This document shows, one piece after another, positions 58,068 through 64,000 of a stretch of 64,000 nt of DNA. The position numbers and the translations under genes were made by a program. The first letter of the stretch is position 1; each line of letters opens with the position of its first letter. The DNA comes from Enterobacter vonholyi (GTDB lineage: Bacteria > Pseudomonadota > Gammaproteobacteria > Enterobacterales > Enterobacteriaceae). The notes under the pieces are model-generated. The model was not told where the DNA came from. It searched no databases and saw nothing but the letters and a program-made list of their open reading frames with translations. The stretch spans positions 389,627 to 453,626 of the forward strand of contig NZ_VTUC01000002.1 of the NCBI RefSeq assembly GCF_008364555.1, in the 5' to 3' direction.

Positions 58068-58985
58068 ATGAGCATGGAACTGATGGTTCAGGCGATGAAG
58101 GTCAAGGTAGGAAACCCGCTTCGTAAGCTTGTCCTGCTAAAGCTGGCCGATAACGCAAGTGACCAGGGCGAATGCTGGCCGAGCTATCAGCATATCGCTG
58201 ATCAGTGTGAGATCAGCCGTCGTTCCGTTATGAATCATGTTGCCGCGCTTTGCGAGTCTGGACTGATGCGAAAAGAAACCAGATCGGGGCCGAAAGGCAA
58301 TGGCAGCAACTTCTACCGACTAACCCTGAGCGGTGCAAATACCAGTGCGAGGGTAGTGCAGGAGATTCACCAGGATGGTGAAGCAAATTCATCAGGGGCT
58401 GGTGCAGGAAATTCACCAGATGGTGCAGCACATTCACTAGGGGATAGTGAAGGAGATTCACCCAGAATCAGTCACTCTTCTGAACCAGTCAAAGAACCAG
58501 AAAATAATTCTAGTCCGGATGCTTCGCAGTCCGACGGGAAGATTTCAAAAGCAGAATTTTTAAATCGTCACCCGGAAGCAGCGGTTTGTAGCCCTGCTAA
58601 ACGCCAGTGGGGTAGCCAGGAAGATTTGACCTGTGCGCAATGGATTTGGAAGCGCGTGCTGAAACTCTACGAGGAGGCCGCAACCTTTGACGGCGAGATC
58701 GTTCGTCCGAAAGAGCCGAACTGGACGGTCTGGGCGAATGACGTTCGTCTGATGCGCACCCTTGATGGCCGTAGCCACAAGCAAATTTGTGAAATGTTCA
58801 AGCGCGTTCAGAGCGATACGTTTTGGGTTCGCCAGGTGAAATGCCCGGCCAAACTCCGCGAAAAATGGGATGACCTGATTATCCGCCTGTCGGCACCGGG
58901 CACAGGACATTACCAGGCTGGTGGACGGGATATCAATCAGATCTCCCGTCCAGATAACACCGTTCCGCCAGGATTCAGGGGGTAA
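58068..58985 (+). CDS. O-type phage replication initiator
   Basis: 305 residues: N-terminal winged helix (ECWPSYQHIADQCEISRRSV), a Ser/Gly/Asp-rich middle (about 90-155) coded by a repeated DNA segment, and a C-terminal domain (from EDLTCAQWIWKRVL) of the kind that recruits the helicase loader. Located before a DnaC-like gene. The repeated segment is the probable replication origin (see repeat). ATG after CGAGGTG. Confidence 0.85.
   Translation: MSMELMVQAMKVKVGNPLRKLVLLKLADNASDQGECWPSYQHIADQCEISRRSVMNHVAALCESGLMRKETRSGPKGNGSNFYRLTLSGANTSARVVQEIHQDGEANSSGAGAGNSPDGAAHSLGDSEGDSPRISHSSEPVKEPENNSSPDASQSDGKISKAEFLNRHPEAAVCSPAKRQWGSQEDLTCAQWIWKRVLKLYEEAATFDGEIVRPKEPNWTVWANDVRLMRTLDGRSHKQICEMFKRVQSDTFWVRQVKCPAKLREKWDDLIIRLSAPGTGHYQAGGRDINQISRPDNTVPPGFRG
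58356..58463 (+). repeat. Five iterons inside the O gene (probable phage origin)
   Basis: A word close to GTGCAGGARATTCACCAG recurs with starts at 58356, 58378, 58402, 58423 and 58447 (steps 22, 24, 21, 24). The step is about two helix turns, as for initiator sites. Lambda ori also lies in O. Copies 2, 4 and 5 vary at AG and R positions. Confidence 0.8.
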
Positions 58986-58987
58986 GC

Positions 58988-59728
58988 ATGCAAAACGCAG
59001 GTTCCATTCTCGATCGCCTTCGCCGCGTAATTCCGCAAGGCGTAGAACCCAAATTCAAGAACGCTGCAGAGCTGATGGCCTGGCAGCGTGAGGAAGGGCA
59101 GAAACGTGCGGCTGAGGTGGACAAACTCAACCAGCAGGCACGAGCAGAGAAAATTTTCGGGCGATCCGGGATCCAGAACCTGCACCGCAGCTGCAGTTTC
59201 GCGAATTACACGGTGAACGGCGATGGACAGCGCCATGCCCTGAGTATGGCAAAGAGTTATGCGCAAAATTTTGGAACCGGCTTTGCGAGCTTCGTTTTCA
59301 CAGGAAAGCCAGGCACGGGGAAAAACCACCTCTCAGCGGCGATCGGAAATTATCTGCTGAAACAGGGGCGAACGGTTCTGATTGTGACCGTGCCGGACCT
59401 GACCCTGCGCGCCAGGGCCTGTTATGACGAAGGTCGTTCTGAAGCCGCGCTGCTGGATGACCTCTGCAAAGTGGATTTGCTGGTGCTCGACGAAGTAGGT
59501 ATTCAGCGCGACAGCCGCGGCGAGAAAGTTTTGTTGAACCAGATTATCAATCGCCGGCTGGCCGCTATGCGCCCCGTTGGCGTTCTGACCAACCTGAATT
59601 ACGACGCGTTGGTAGAAACCCTGGGTGAAAGGGTTATTGACCGCCTGCGCATGGATAACGGCATTTGGGTGAACTTTGACTGGGAGAGCTACCGCGGAAA
59701 CGTTAGCCACCTGAGGCCTGTTAAGTAA
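58988..59728 (+). CDS. DnaC-like helicase loader (P position)
   Basis: 246-residue AAA+ protein: Walker A GKPGTGKNHLSAA, Walker B DLLVLDEVG, Arg finger region DRLRMDNG. The N-terminus (MQNAGSILDRL...) is the helicase-contact region. Similar to E. coli DnaC and Rac YdaV. With the O-type protein it would load host DnaB at the iterons. Confidence 0.93.
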   Translation: MQNAGSILDRLRRVIPQGVEPKFKNAAELMAWQREEGQKRAAEVDKLNQQARAEKIFGRSGIQNLHRSCSFANYTVNGDGQRHALSMAKSYAQNFGTGFASFVFTGKPGTGKNHLSAAIGNYLLKQGRTVLIVTVPDLTLRARACYDEGRSEAALLDDLCKVDLLVLDEVGIQRDSRGEKVLLNQIINRRLAAMRPVGVLTNLNYDALVETLGERVIDRLRMDNGIWVNFDWESYRGNVSHLRPVK

Positions 59729-59745
59729 ATTTTGAGGAGAAAATT

Positions 59746-60039
59746 ATGGAATCAGTAATCGACGCACTGAAAGCAATGGGTAAAGCAACCTACCTCGATG
59801 TAGCAGCCCGCCTGGATATCGAGCCCGTAGAGGCACTGAAAATGCTTCGCGAGCAGAAAGAAGAGGGGTTGTGCGATTTCTTCGATGGATCATGGTCGGT
59901 GGGGACCGCGAAGGAGCAAAAGCCGAAGCGTATCCGAGCCAAGCAACCATCGCCGCTGGTGGAGAGGATATTGTCAGCAATGCAGGGGCAGGGAGCTATG
60001 AGCGCTAATCAGGTCGCAGAAAAGCTGGGTATGTGCTGA
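59746..60039 (+). CDS. DUF1627-like phage protein, possibly shortened
   Basis: 97 residues: winged-helix start (MESVIDALKAMGKATYLDVAARLDI), a linker, then a second motif (LSAMQGQGAMSANQVAEKLGM) cut off at a stop. Related DUF1627 proteins appear to extend further through this second helix-turn-helix, so this copy may be truncated. Role unknown. Confidence 0.65.
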   Translation: MESVIDALKAMGKATYLDVAARLDIEPVEALKMLREQKEEGLCDFFDGSWSVGTAKEQKPKRIRAKQPSPLVERILSAMQGQGAMSANQVAEKLGMC

Positions 60040-60048
60040 GGTTCCCGC

Positions 60049-60498
60049 ATGTTCTGGTTCAACAAACGCGATACGCGCACGCTCTTCGCCGATATTCGCA
60101 GCGAAGAGCACGAATTATTCGACGGCCGCCGCCTTGTTATCCGTCCTGATTTGATTGCTGACTTCCGCGCGCTGCCGTTCGCAGATGCGTCGTTTCCGGT
60201 TGTTGTGTTTGATCCTCCACATCTTGAGCGTGTCGGTCAAACGGCATGGATGGGGAAAAAATATGGTCGATTGAACAAAAATACATGGCGTTCAGATCTG
60301 CGCGCCGGTTTCAAAGAGGCATTCCGAGTTTTGCGGCCACATGGTGTGCTTATTTTCAAATGGAATGAAACGCAAATCCCGGTGATCCAGATTTTGGAGC
60401 TTACTGACGAGAAACCTGCGATCGGCCAGCGTACCGGGAAGAACGACAAAACCCACTGGATTATTTTCGTGAAGGGGCCTGCAACACACTTGCAGTAG
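60049..60498 (+). CDS. Small class I SAM-dependent methyltransferase
   Basis: 149 residues. The motif VVVFDPPHLER resembles the catalytic (D/N/S)PP(Y/F/H) of DNA/RNA adenine or cytosine-N4 methylases, followed by LRPHGVLIFKW, a conserved strand. Such small enzymes are frequent after phage P genes. Target unknown; there is no partner restriction gene. Confidence 0.65.
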   Translation: MFWFNKRDTRTLFADIRSEEHELFDGRRLVIRPDLIADFRALPFADASFPVVVFDPPHLERVGQTAWMGKKYGRLNKNTWRSDLRAGFKEAFRVLRPHGVLIFKWNETQIPVIQILELTDEKPAIGQRTGKNDKTHWIIFVKGPATHLQ

Positions 60499-60506
60499 GT
60501 GAAACA

Positions 60507-60596
60507 GTGTATCTGATGGAGCTGTTATCAGGGGCTATATGGCTGGTGGTTTTAATCCTGCTGGTGGTGCTGGCTATGAGAAGAATTGATTACTGA
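60507..60596 (+). CDS. 29-residue hydrophobic peptide
   Basis: GTG at 60507 with AGGTGA upstream opens MYLMELLSGAIWLVVLILLVVLAMRRIDY, a single membrane helix with a basic end (written whole only in parts: helix SGAIWLVVLILLVVLAM). It is followed directly by a terminator. Too short for statistics. Confidence 0.45.
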   Translation: MYLMELLSGAIWLVVLILLVVLAMRRIDY

Positions 60597-60607
60597 TTAA
60601 GCACTTA

Positions 60608-60627
60608 CCCGCTTCGGCGGGTTTTTT
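60608..60627 (+). terminator. Intrinsic terminator
   Basis: CCCGC-TTCG-GCGGG followed by six T; a very stable UUCG loop. It lies just before the SOS-controlled promoter, insulating it. Confidence 0.9.
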
Positions 60628-60639
60628 GCGCCCAATATC

Positions 60640-60679
60640 TTGACCCTCGTTTTTTTGATGTTACTGTATAAATATACAG
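60640..60679 (+). promoter_or_regulatory. SOS-controlled promoter with LexA box
   Basis: TTGACC (60640-60645) and TACTGT (60662-60667) with a 16-base spacer; CTGTATAAATATACAG (60664-60679) matches the LexA consensus with only one change in the flanks, covering the -10. It predicts strong repression by LexA. Confidence 0.85.
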
Positions 60680-60702
60680 TTAATTATCAGGGGGTGGTTA
60701 TT

Positions 60703-61026
60703 ATGGGTTTTCCATCACCAGCAGCAGACTATGCAGTACAGACTTTCACTATCGCCAGCCTTCACGGCTATGACGGCAACTGCCGAACCATCGAAACATC
60801 AGCCGGGTACGCGATCATAAACGTCGCCAGAAAGCCGGAAGTGGGTGACACCATCCTGATTTCGTTCTGCGGCAGTCTGGATTTCGCAAAAGTCCAGGGG
60901 AAAGCGCTGATCACTCAGGATGGAGAGGCTATCGAGGGTGATGCGCTGGACGATGCAACCGTAATGGGCGTGATAACGCACCTCCTAAATCGTGTGACAG
61001 ATACCGATGATCGGCCTGTGATTTAA
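60703..61026 (+). CDS. UmuD'-like protein lacking the protease dyad
   Basis: 107 residues from ATG 60703 (a frame opening at 60640 overlaps the promoter). It begins MGFPSPAADY, exactly the first residues of self-cleaved UmuD', then diverges. The usual Ser60 context SGDSM is replaced (SAGYAIINVA), and the Lys region is altered (SLDFAKVQGK). The C-terminus VMGVITHLLNRV recalls FGVVIHVV. It is controlled by a LexA box and could form UmuD'-like dimers, modify Pol V, or act as antirepressor. P1 HumD is a precedent for phage UmuD'. Confidence 0.7.
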   Translation: MGFPSPAADYAVQTFTIASLHGYDGNCRTIETSAGYAIINVARKPEVGDTILISFCGSLDFAKVQGKALITQDGEAIEGDALDDATVMGVITHLLNRVTDTDDRPVI

Positions 61027-61063
61027 AAAGCAGGACCTGAGTACTGTGTTTTGAAAGCAGATC

Positions 61064-61103
61064 GGTTAGACAGGTCAATTATGGTTAATTGATCTTTCTA
61101 ACC
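61064..61103 (+). repeat. Nested inverted repeat
   Basis: Outer arms GGTTAG (61064-61069) and CTAACC (61098-61103) enclose inner arms TCAATTA (61075-61081) and TAATTGA (61086-61092). The 170-base gap around it has no convincing gene. It may be an RNA structure or a regulator site. Confidence 0.5.
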
Positions 61104-61199
61104 TATTAGACATCTGGTTAGCGGAAACCTAAATGAAATCAGTTACAGGGAGAAAAGGACCGCCCCCGCAAGGGGAAATCCATTTTTAGGGAATTGCCC

Positions 61200-61418
61200 A
61201 TGAAATTGAATGAATTTGCTGCCGGTCTCACCAAAGACGGAATGCTTGTTTTATGTCTTACTGATGGTGAAATAACAGACTACCTGGTGACCAGCAAGGC
61301 ATTACGCACACTGATTCGCCGGGAAGGAGGCGGGCTTTCAGCCCAGATTCTGGATGATGAAGATCGGATTATCAACTTGAACTCCCTGCCAGAAGCACTT
61401 AAGGTTCTCAAGCAGTAG
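61200..61418 (+). CDS. Small phage protein of unknown function
   Basis: 72 residues from ATG 61200 (MKLNEFAAGLTKDGMLVLCL), preceded by TTTAGGGA; a TTG two codons earlier is possible. The N-terminal part is beta-rich and acidic. No family recognised. It lies between the UmuD'-like gene and the Ref-like nuclease. Confidence 0.65.
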   Translation: MKLNEFAAGLTKDGMLVLCLTDGEITDYLVTSKALRTLIRREGGGLSAQILDDEDRIINLNSLPEALKVLKQ

Positions 61419-61485
61419 GTGTTGATTTATAATAATCAAACGGGCTGAACACCCACTGATTACTGCGCCAACCTGAGGAATCAAA

Positions 61486-61566
61486 ATGGCGCAGAGCATT
61501 ACCCTAAACAACCCTCACCGCCCGTCTATGTGCGGTGTTTCTGCTTATGCTGGTGGTCCAGCATGA
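61486..61566 (+). CDS. 26-codon leader coupled to the Ref-like gene
   Basis: ATG 61486 after GAGGA (spacing six) opens MAQSITLNNPHRPSMCGVSA and six more residues, ending in an ATGA overlap with the next gene. It may serve for translational coupling. It could be chance, but the ribosome site is good and the next gene lacks its own. Confidence 0.4.
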   Translation: MAQSITLNNPHRPSMCGVSAYAGGPA

Positions 61567-61856
61567 AGAAAGCAGATAGCCTCCATCTTTCGCGTGTGGC
61601 CGCATTGGGCTGCATCGTGTGCAGAAATCAGAAACTGGGCGAAACGCCTGCGGAAATCCACCACATCCGAACCGGGCAGGGCGCAAGCCAGCGCGCTGAC
61701 CATCGGAAATCAATTCCTCTGTGCCATATGCACCATCGCAACGGCGGTTATGGTGTGGCCATTCATGCTGGTCGTAAGCAATGGGAGAGAAACTTCGGTA
61801 CCGAGTTGCAGCTGCTGGAGCAGGTCCAGTTAGAGCTGGGAGTGTTCTATGCCTAA
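61563..61856 (+). CDS. Ref-like HNH nuclease
   Basis: 97 residues from 61563 (MKKADSLHLSRVA...). It shows CIVCRN, the HH of AEIHHIRTGQGA, CHMHHRN and GYGVAIHAG: an HNH zinc site as in the recombination-enhancing nuclease Ref of P1, in short form. In lambdoid phages such genes lie in the nin region near rusA. It overlaps rusA by 8 bases. Confidence 0.75.
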   Translation: MKKADSLHLSRVAALGCIVCRNQKLGETPAEIHHIRTGQGASQRADHRKSIPLCHMHHRNGGYGVAIHAGRKQWERNFGTELQLLEQVQLELGVFYA

Positions 61857-62217
61857 ATACATCATCACCCCAGTTGGAAAACCCCGCATGACACGCCGCG
61901 ATAAGTGGAAGCAGCGTCCGCCGGTGATGCGCTATCGCATGTTCTGCGATGAAGCCAGTCTGCATGGAATCCAGGTACCGGAGAGCGGCGCCCATATCAC
62001 CTTCGTTTTGCCGATGCCGACGAGCTGGAGCAAGAAGAAGCGCGCAGCTATGGACGGTCAACCCCATCAGCAAAAGCCCGATCTGGACAACTTAAAAAAA
62101 TCTCTGTTGGACGCCTTGTTTGAGGATGATTCCCACATTTGGGACGCTAGGACATCAAAACTATGGGGCGAAACCGGAATGATACTTATCGAAGACATTG
62201 GAGAGAAAAATGCGTGA
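61849..62217 (+). CDS. rusA: RusA-family Holliday-junction resolvase
   Basis: 122 residues. RusA cuts four-way junctions as a dimer. Conserved acidic residues in KPDLDNLKKSLLDAL, a basic N-terminus (GKPRMTRRDKW) and DDSHIWD are present. It is translationally coupled with both neighbours. Phage resolvases help process branched DNA before packaging. Confidence 0.93.
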   Translation: MPKYIITPVGKPRMTRRDKWKQRPPVMRYRMFCDEASLHGIQVPESGAHITFVLPMPTSWSKKKRAAMDGQPHQQKPDLDNLKKSLLDALFEDDSHIWDARTSKLWGETGMILIEDIGEKNA

Positions 62218-62560
62218 CATGTACGAGGTAATGGATCGCTGGGGAGCCTGGGCTGCTGCTGATAGCAGTGGTGTCGACTGGCAGCCTATCGCTGCTGGTT
62301 TTAAAGGATTACTACCGCACGGTAAAAAGTCACGCCTGCAATGTGATGACGATGAGGGAATTAAGATTGATGGTTGCGTTACACGACTAAAGTACTACGA
62401 GCCTGAAGAGTATGAGTTGGTTATTGCTCATTTTGTGATCGGTATTTCACTGAGAGCTATTGCGAAAAAAAGGAAATGCTCAGATGGAACGATTCGAAAA
62501 GAGCTACAAACCGCATTAGGATTCATTAGCGGTGTTATGCTTATGGTAGAAAGTAGATAA
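62210..62560 (+). CDS. Late-gene antiterminator Q
   Basis: 116 residues from 62210 (MRDMYEVMDRWGAW), overlapping rusA by 8 bases. It belongs to the antitermQ type with WGAWAA, SGVDWQPIAAGFKGLLP and the helix-turn-helix GISLRAIAKKRKCSDGTIRK. It should modify RNA polymerase at the late promoter just downstream. Here the next genes are on the opposite strand, so the late promoter must be past the Rex-like module or the IS. Confidence 0.88.
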   Translation: MRDMYEVMDRWGAWAAADSSGVDWQPIAAGFKGLLPHGKKSRLQCDDDEGIKIDGCVTRLKYYEPEEYELVIAHFVIGISLRAIAKKRKCSDGTIRKELQTALGFISGVMLMVESR

Positions 62561-62593
62561 TATTAAGGAGTCGCTTATACTACGGCGACTCCA

Positions 62594-63028
62594 CTATTTA
62601 ATGTTTAATACCACCATTGAAAATCGTCGACCTGCTTCTATAAGATAAAGGATACTTATACAAAGGAAAAATATTATCATGTAGAAGAAACACTTGATCA
62701 AATAGTCTTGGGATACGAGACATATTAGACAAACTACAATCAGTGAAAGTAGAAATGCACATGTCATTATTGTATCCGCGATCAACCGTCTGTAGTGGCC
62801 AGTTTTGATCATATTTATAACTAGTCTTTTGTCCATCAATGCCGTTATTAGAGACATAGACGTGATCAAGAAGCCTAAGAGAGTTCCCGCTAATCCAGTA
62901 ATAACCCCTGAGGCGCTCACTAACACCTCAACTTTTACACTATCTGATTTTAACCAAAATAATCCTACCACTAAGGCGCTTATAACAGACCTAGAGCAGA
63001 GCGTCTTCCATTGCACCAAAGTACCCAT
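62594..63028 (-). CDS. Four-helix membrane protein, RexB-like
   Basis: 144 residues, the length of lambda RexB. Predicted helices: about 14-27, 39-64, 82-107 and 109-131, with a short positive loop (DKRLVINMIKTGHYRRL) between 2 and 3. The AGTLLGFLITSMSLIT segment followed by R/K-L and G-Y recalls RexB's AGTMIAILIAALTFLI. Its start lies inside the upstream gene (38-base overlap), so the pair is coupled. Alternative: membrane part of another two-gene exclusion system such as Kiwa. Confidence 0.65.
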   Translation of the reverse strand: MGTLVQWKTLCSRSVISALVVGLFWLKSDSVKVEVLVSASGVITGLAGTLLGFLITSMSLITALMDKRLVINMIKTGHYRRLIADTIMTCAFLLSLIVVCLICLVSQDYLIKCFFYMIIFFLCISILYLIEAGRRFSMVVLNIK

Positions 63029-63875
63029 CTAACGCCTCCTGACATTCTGCTTTAGCTGTGTCAATGATACCATACATTGTAAAACTTGGAGGAAAATGAG
63101 AATTCGTCTCAACAGACTGCCACGAAAAAACCCGGTCAGCAACAAGATCGATAGGGTATTCAATACCATCCTCAAAAACATGAGCTCGAGCTGTAGTAGC
63201 CCCGGTACGCATCAAATTTCTTAAAGTCCTTTTTAATCGGTTAGTTAATCTTCCTTCAGTGTCTGCTCTTCTTAAATCCACCCCCATGCTGATTTTTAAG
63301 CTATCTGCATCTGCATCATTCATCATGCCGAGAATGCTGGAACCGAAATCATCATCTGGATAGAGTGCTGGATTTGTAGGCCTTGGCAAAGTGATTTCAA
63401 TTTTTTTCAATTCAATATCACCGCTCATAAGACGCGCAATTGCGTCTGACTGTAAAATTGGCCCTGCTGAAACCCTGATACCAGCTGTACTACTTAAGAA
63501 ATTGACGAATTGATTGATTCCACTGGAATGGTTGTTCCTGTGCCAGGCGAGAATATTGTTTTCTTCGTAGTATATGAAAAAGTTCTTTTCAATAAGCCCT
63601 TCGCCATCCTCTAACTCTATCTGTTCTGCATCTTCGCCGGGGAGGCCAATCTCAGGGATGTCTGTATCCCTGAATTTCCGAAACTGTCCGCAAACACTCT
63701 CAGGGAACCGATCGAATACTAACCCCCAAACCTCACGTGTAAACCCGCCAATTTCAAATGATGTATCATATTCTTCATCTCTCAAAGCTTCGAAAAGATC
63801 GCGAACTGAAGCTAAATTTTGATTTGGCACAAGATTCAATTGAAAGAATTCAATTTTATATGAACGCTGAGGCAT
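62991..63875 (-). CDS. Soluble partner protein, RexA-like
   Basis: 294 residues, no signal or membrane helix; ATG after AAGGGA. The first 100 residues are mixed alpha/beta with an acidic stretch (PGEDAEQIELEDGEGL); FFIYYEENNILAWHR and SLKISMGVDLRR then recall RexA's SFLFVEGDTIGFAR and SLDIVIKPKFKR. It is first in a two-gene unit with the RexB-like gene, the order of lambda rexA-rexB. Codon use is AT-rich relative to neighbours, typical of a moron. Homology is judged by eye only. Confidence 0.6.
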   Translation of the reverse strand: MPQRSYKIEFFQLNLVPNQNLASVRDLFEALRDEEYDTSFEIGGFTREVWGLVFDRFPESVCGQFRKFRDTDIPEIGLPGEDAEQIELEDGEGLIEKNFFIYYEENNILAWHRNNHSSGINQFVNFLSSTAGIRVSAGPILQSDAIARLMSGDIELKKIEITLPRPTNPALYPDDDFGSSILGMMNDADADSLKISMGVDLRRADTEGRLTNRLKRTLRNLMRTGATTARAHVFEDGIEYPIDLVADRVFSWQSVETNSHFPPSFTMYGIIDTAKAECQEALDGYFGAMEDALL

Positions 63876-63923
63876 GTACTTTCCCTTTACAATTCTATAG
63901 GAGGTTTCCTAAAGCAGGCTGAT

Positions 63924-64000
63924 TGAATCGCCACGGGTTTAACAGACACCTCAGAGTCATTTAAGATGACTTAAAGAGAGGTGCCCATGAGCGGTAAGCG
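63924..64000 (+). mobile_element. Probable left end of an IS3-family element
   Basis: A TGAATCGCC start near 63924, a short AT-rich leader with GAGAGGT, and the first codons of a reading frame look like the end of an IS3-type element. Only about 75 bases are in the window, so the exact IS and its end are not proven. Confidence 0.5.
63987..64000 (+). CDS. Start of a transposase orfA (cut by window edge)
   Basis: ATG 63987 follows GAGAGGTG; the first residues MSGKR match the start of IS3-family orfA proteins known to me (MSGKRYPEEFK...). Only five codons are visible. Confidence 0.5.

Larger units (their letters stand above)
52188..64000. mobile_element. Lambdoid prophage, left arm to antiterminator Q and beyond (continues past window)
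   Basis: Gene order int-xis-exonuclease-small genes-PL-repressor-PR-cro-cII position-O-P-nin-type genes-Q is that of a lambdoid phage of the Rac/Gifsy kind. The structural genes would lie past the right edge. The left att site could not be fixed: no direct repeat of a core was visible, and the right end is outside. An IS-like end lies at the right edge of the window. Confidence 0.85.

Noticed and set aside
61044..61060. Second LexA-like box (CTG...CAG)
   Set aside because: The spacing between CTG and CAG is one base too long for LexA.
61133..61189. 18-codon frame (MKSVTGRKG...)
   Set aside because: Weak ribosome site, no overlap coupling and no known relative; likely chance.

Overview
The window is an enterobacterial chromosome segment, most like Enterobacter or a close relative. 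From 1 to about 48000, gene order and protein lengths match the E. coli K-12 plsX-to-icd region almost gene for gene, but the proteins differ enough to exclude E. coli itself. The genus is inferred from protein similarity recalled from memory; no database was searched.

Core region (1-48050). The fatty-acid cluster plsX-fabH-fabD-fabG-acpP-fabF is followed by pabC, mltG, tmk, holB and ycfH, then ptsG with its Mlc, CRP and SgrS-target leader. Next come hinT-ycfL-lpoB-thiK-nagZ-ycfP (the lpoB and nagZ products tie into peptidoglycan synthesis and recycling), ndh with an FNR site, ycfJ, the divergent comR/bhsA pair, ldtC, mfd, ycfT, the lipoprotein exporter lolCDE, nagK and cobB. Between cobB and the potABCD operon, where K-12 carries ycfZ-ymfA, lie a divergent chemoreceptor gene and a degenerate EAL-HDOD gene. 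pepT, roxA, phoQ-phoP (with a textbook PhoP box), purB, hflD, mnmA, nudJ, rluE and icd complete the core. fhuE, which sits between ptsG and hinT in K-12, is absent.

AT-rich accessory island (about 48050-52190). Directly after icd, base composition falls sharply. The island holds an Ail/Lom-like outer-membrane barrel, a LuxR-type regulator coupled to a 51-residue membrane protein, a convergent IprA-like regulator, a 44-residue membrane protein and an orphan Wzx-like flippase. It has the look of horizontally acquired DNA.

Lambdoid prophage (about 52190 to beyond 64000). The leftward operon is PL, two small genes, a RecE-like protein with a DEDDh nuclease end, xis and int. The immunity region has a short repressor with no peptidase domain and a DicC-like Cro, with a shared CCTAAC operator motif at both early promoters. 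The rightward operon runs YdaT-like, an O-type replication protein whose gene carries five iterons, a DnaC-like loader, a DUF1627-like protein, a methyltransferase, an SOS-box-controlled UmuD'-like protein, small genes, a Ref-like HNH nuclease, RusA and antiterminator Q. Downstream of Q, on the opposite strand, is a two-gene module (a 294-residue soluble protein and a 144-residue four-helix membrane protein) that resembles lambda RexA-RexB in size, order and pattern. The window ends in what looks like the left end of an IS3-family element just upstream of that module.

The two most interesting candidates are the Rex-like module and the pairing of a non-cleavable repressor with an SOS-induced, apparently protease-dead UmuD'-like protein.
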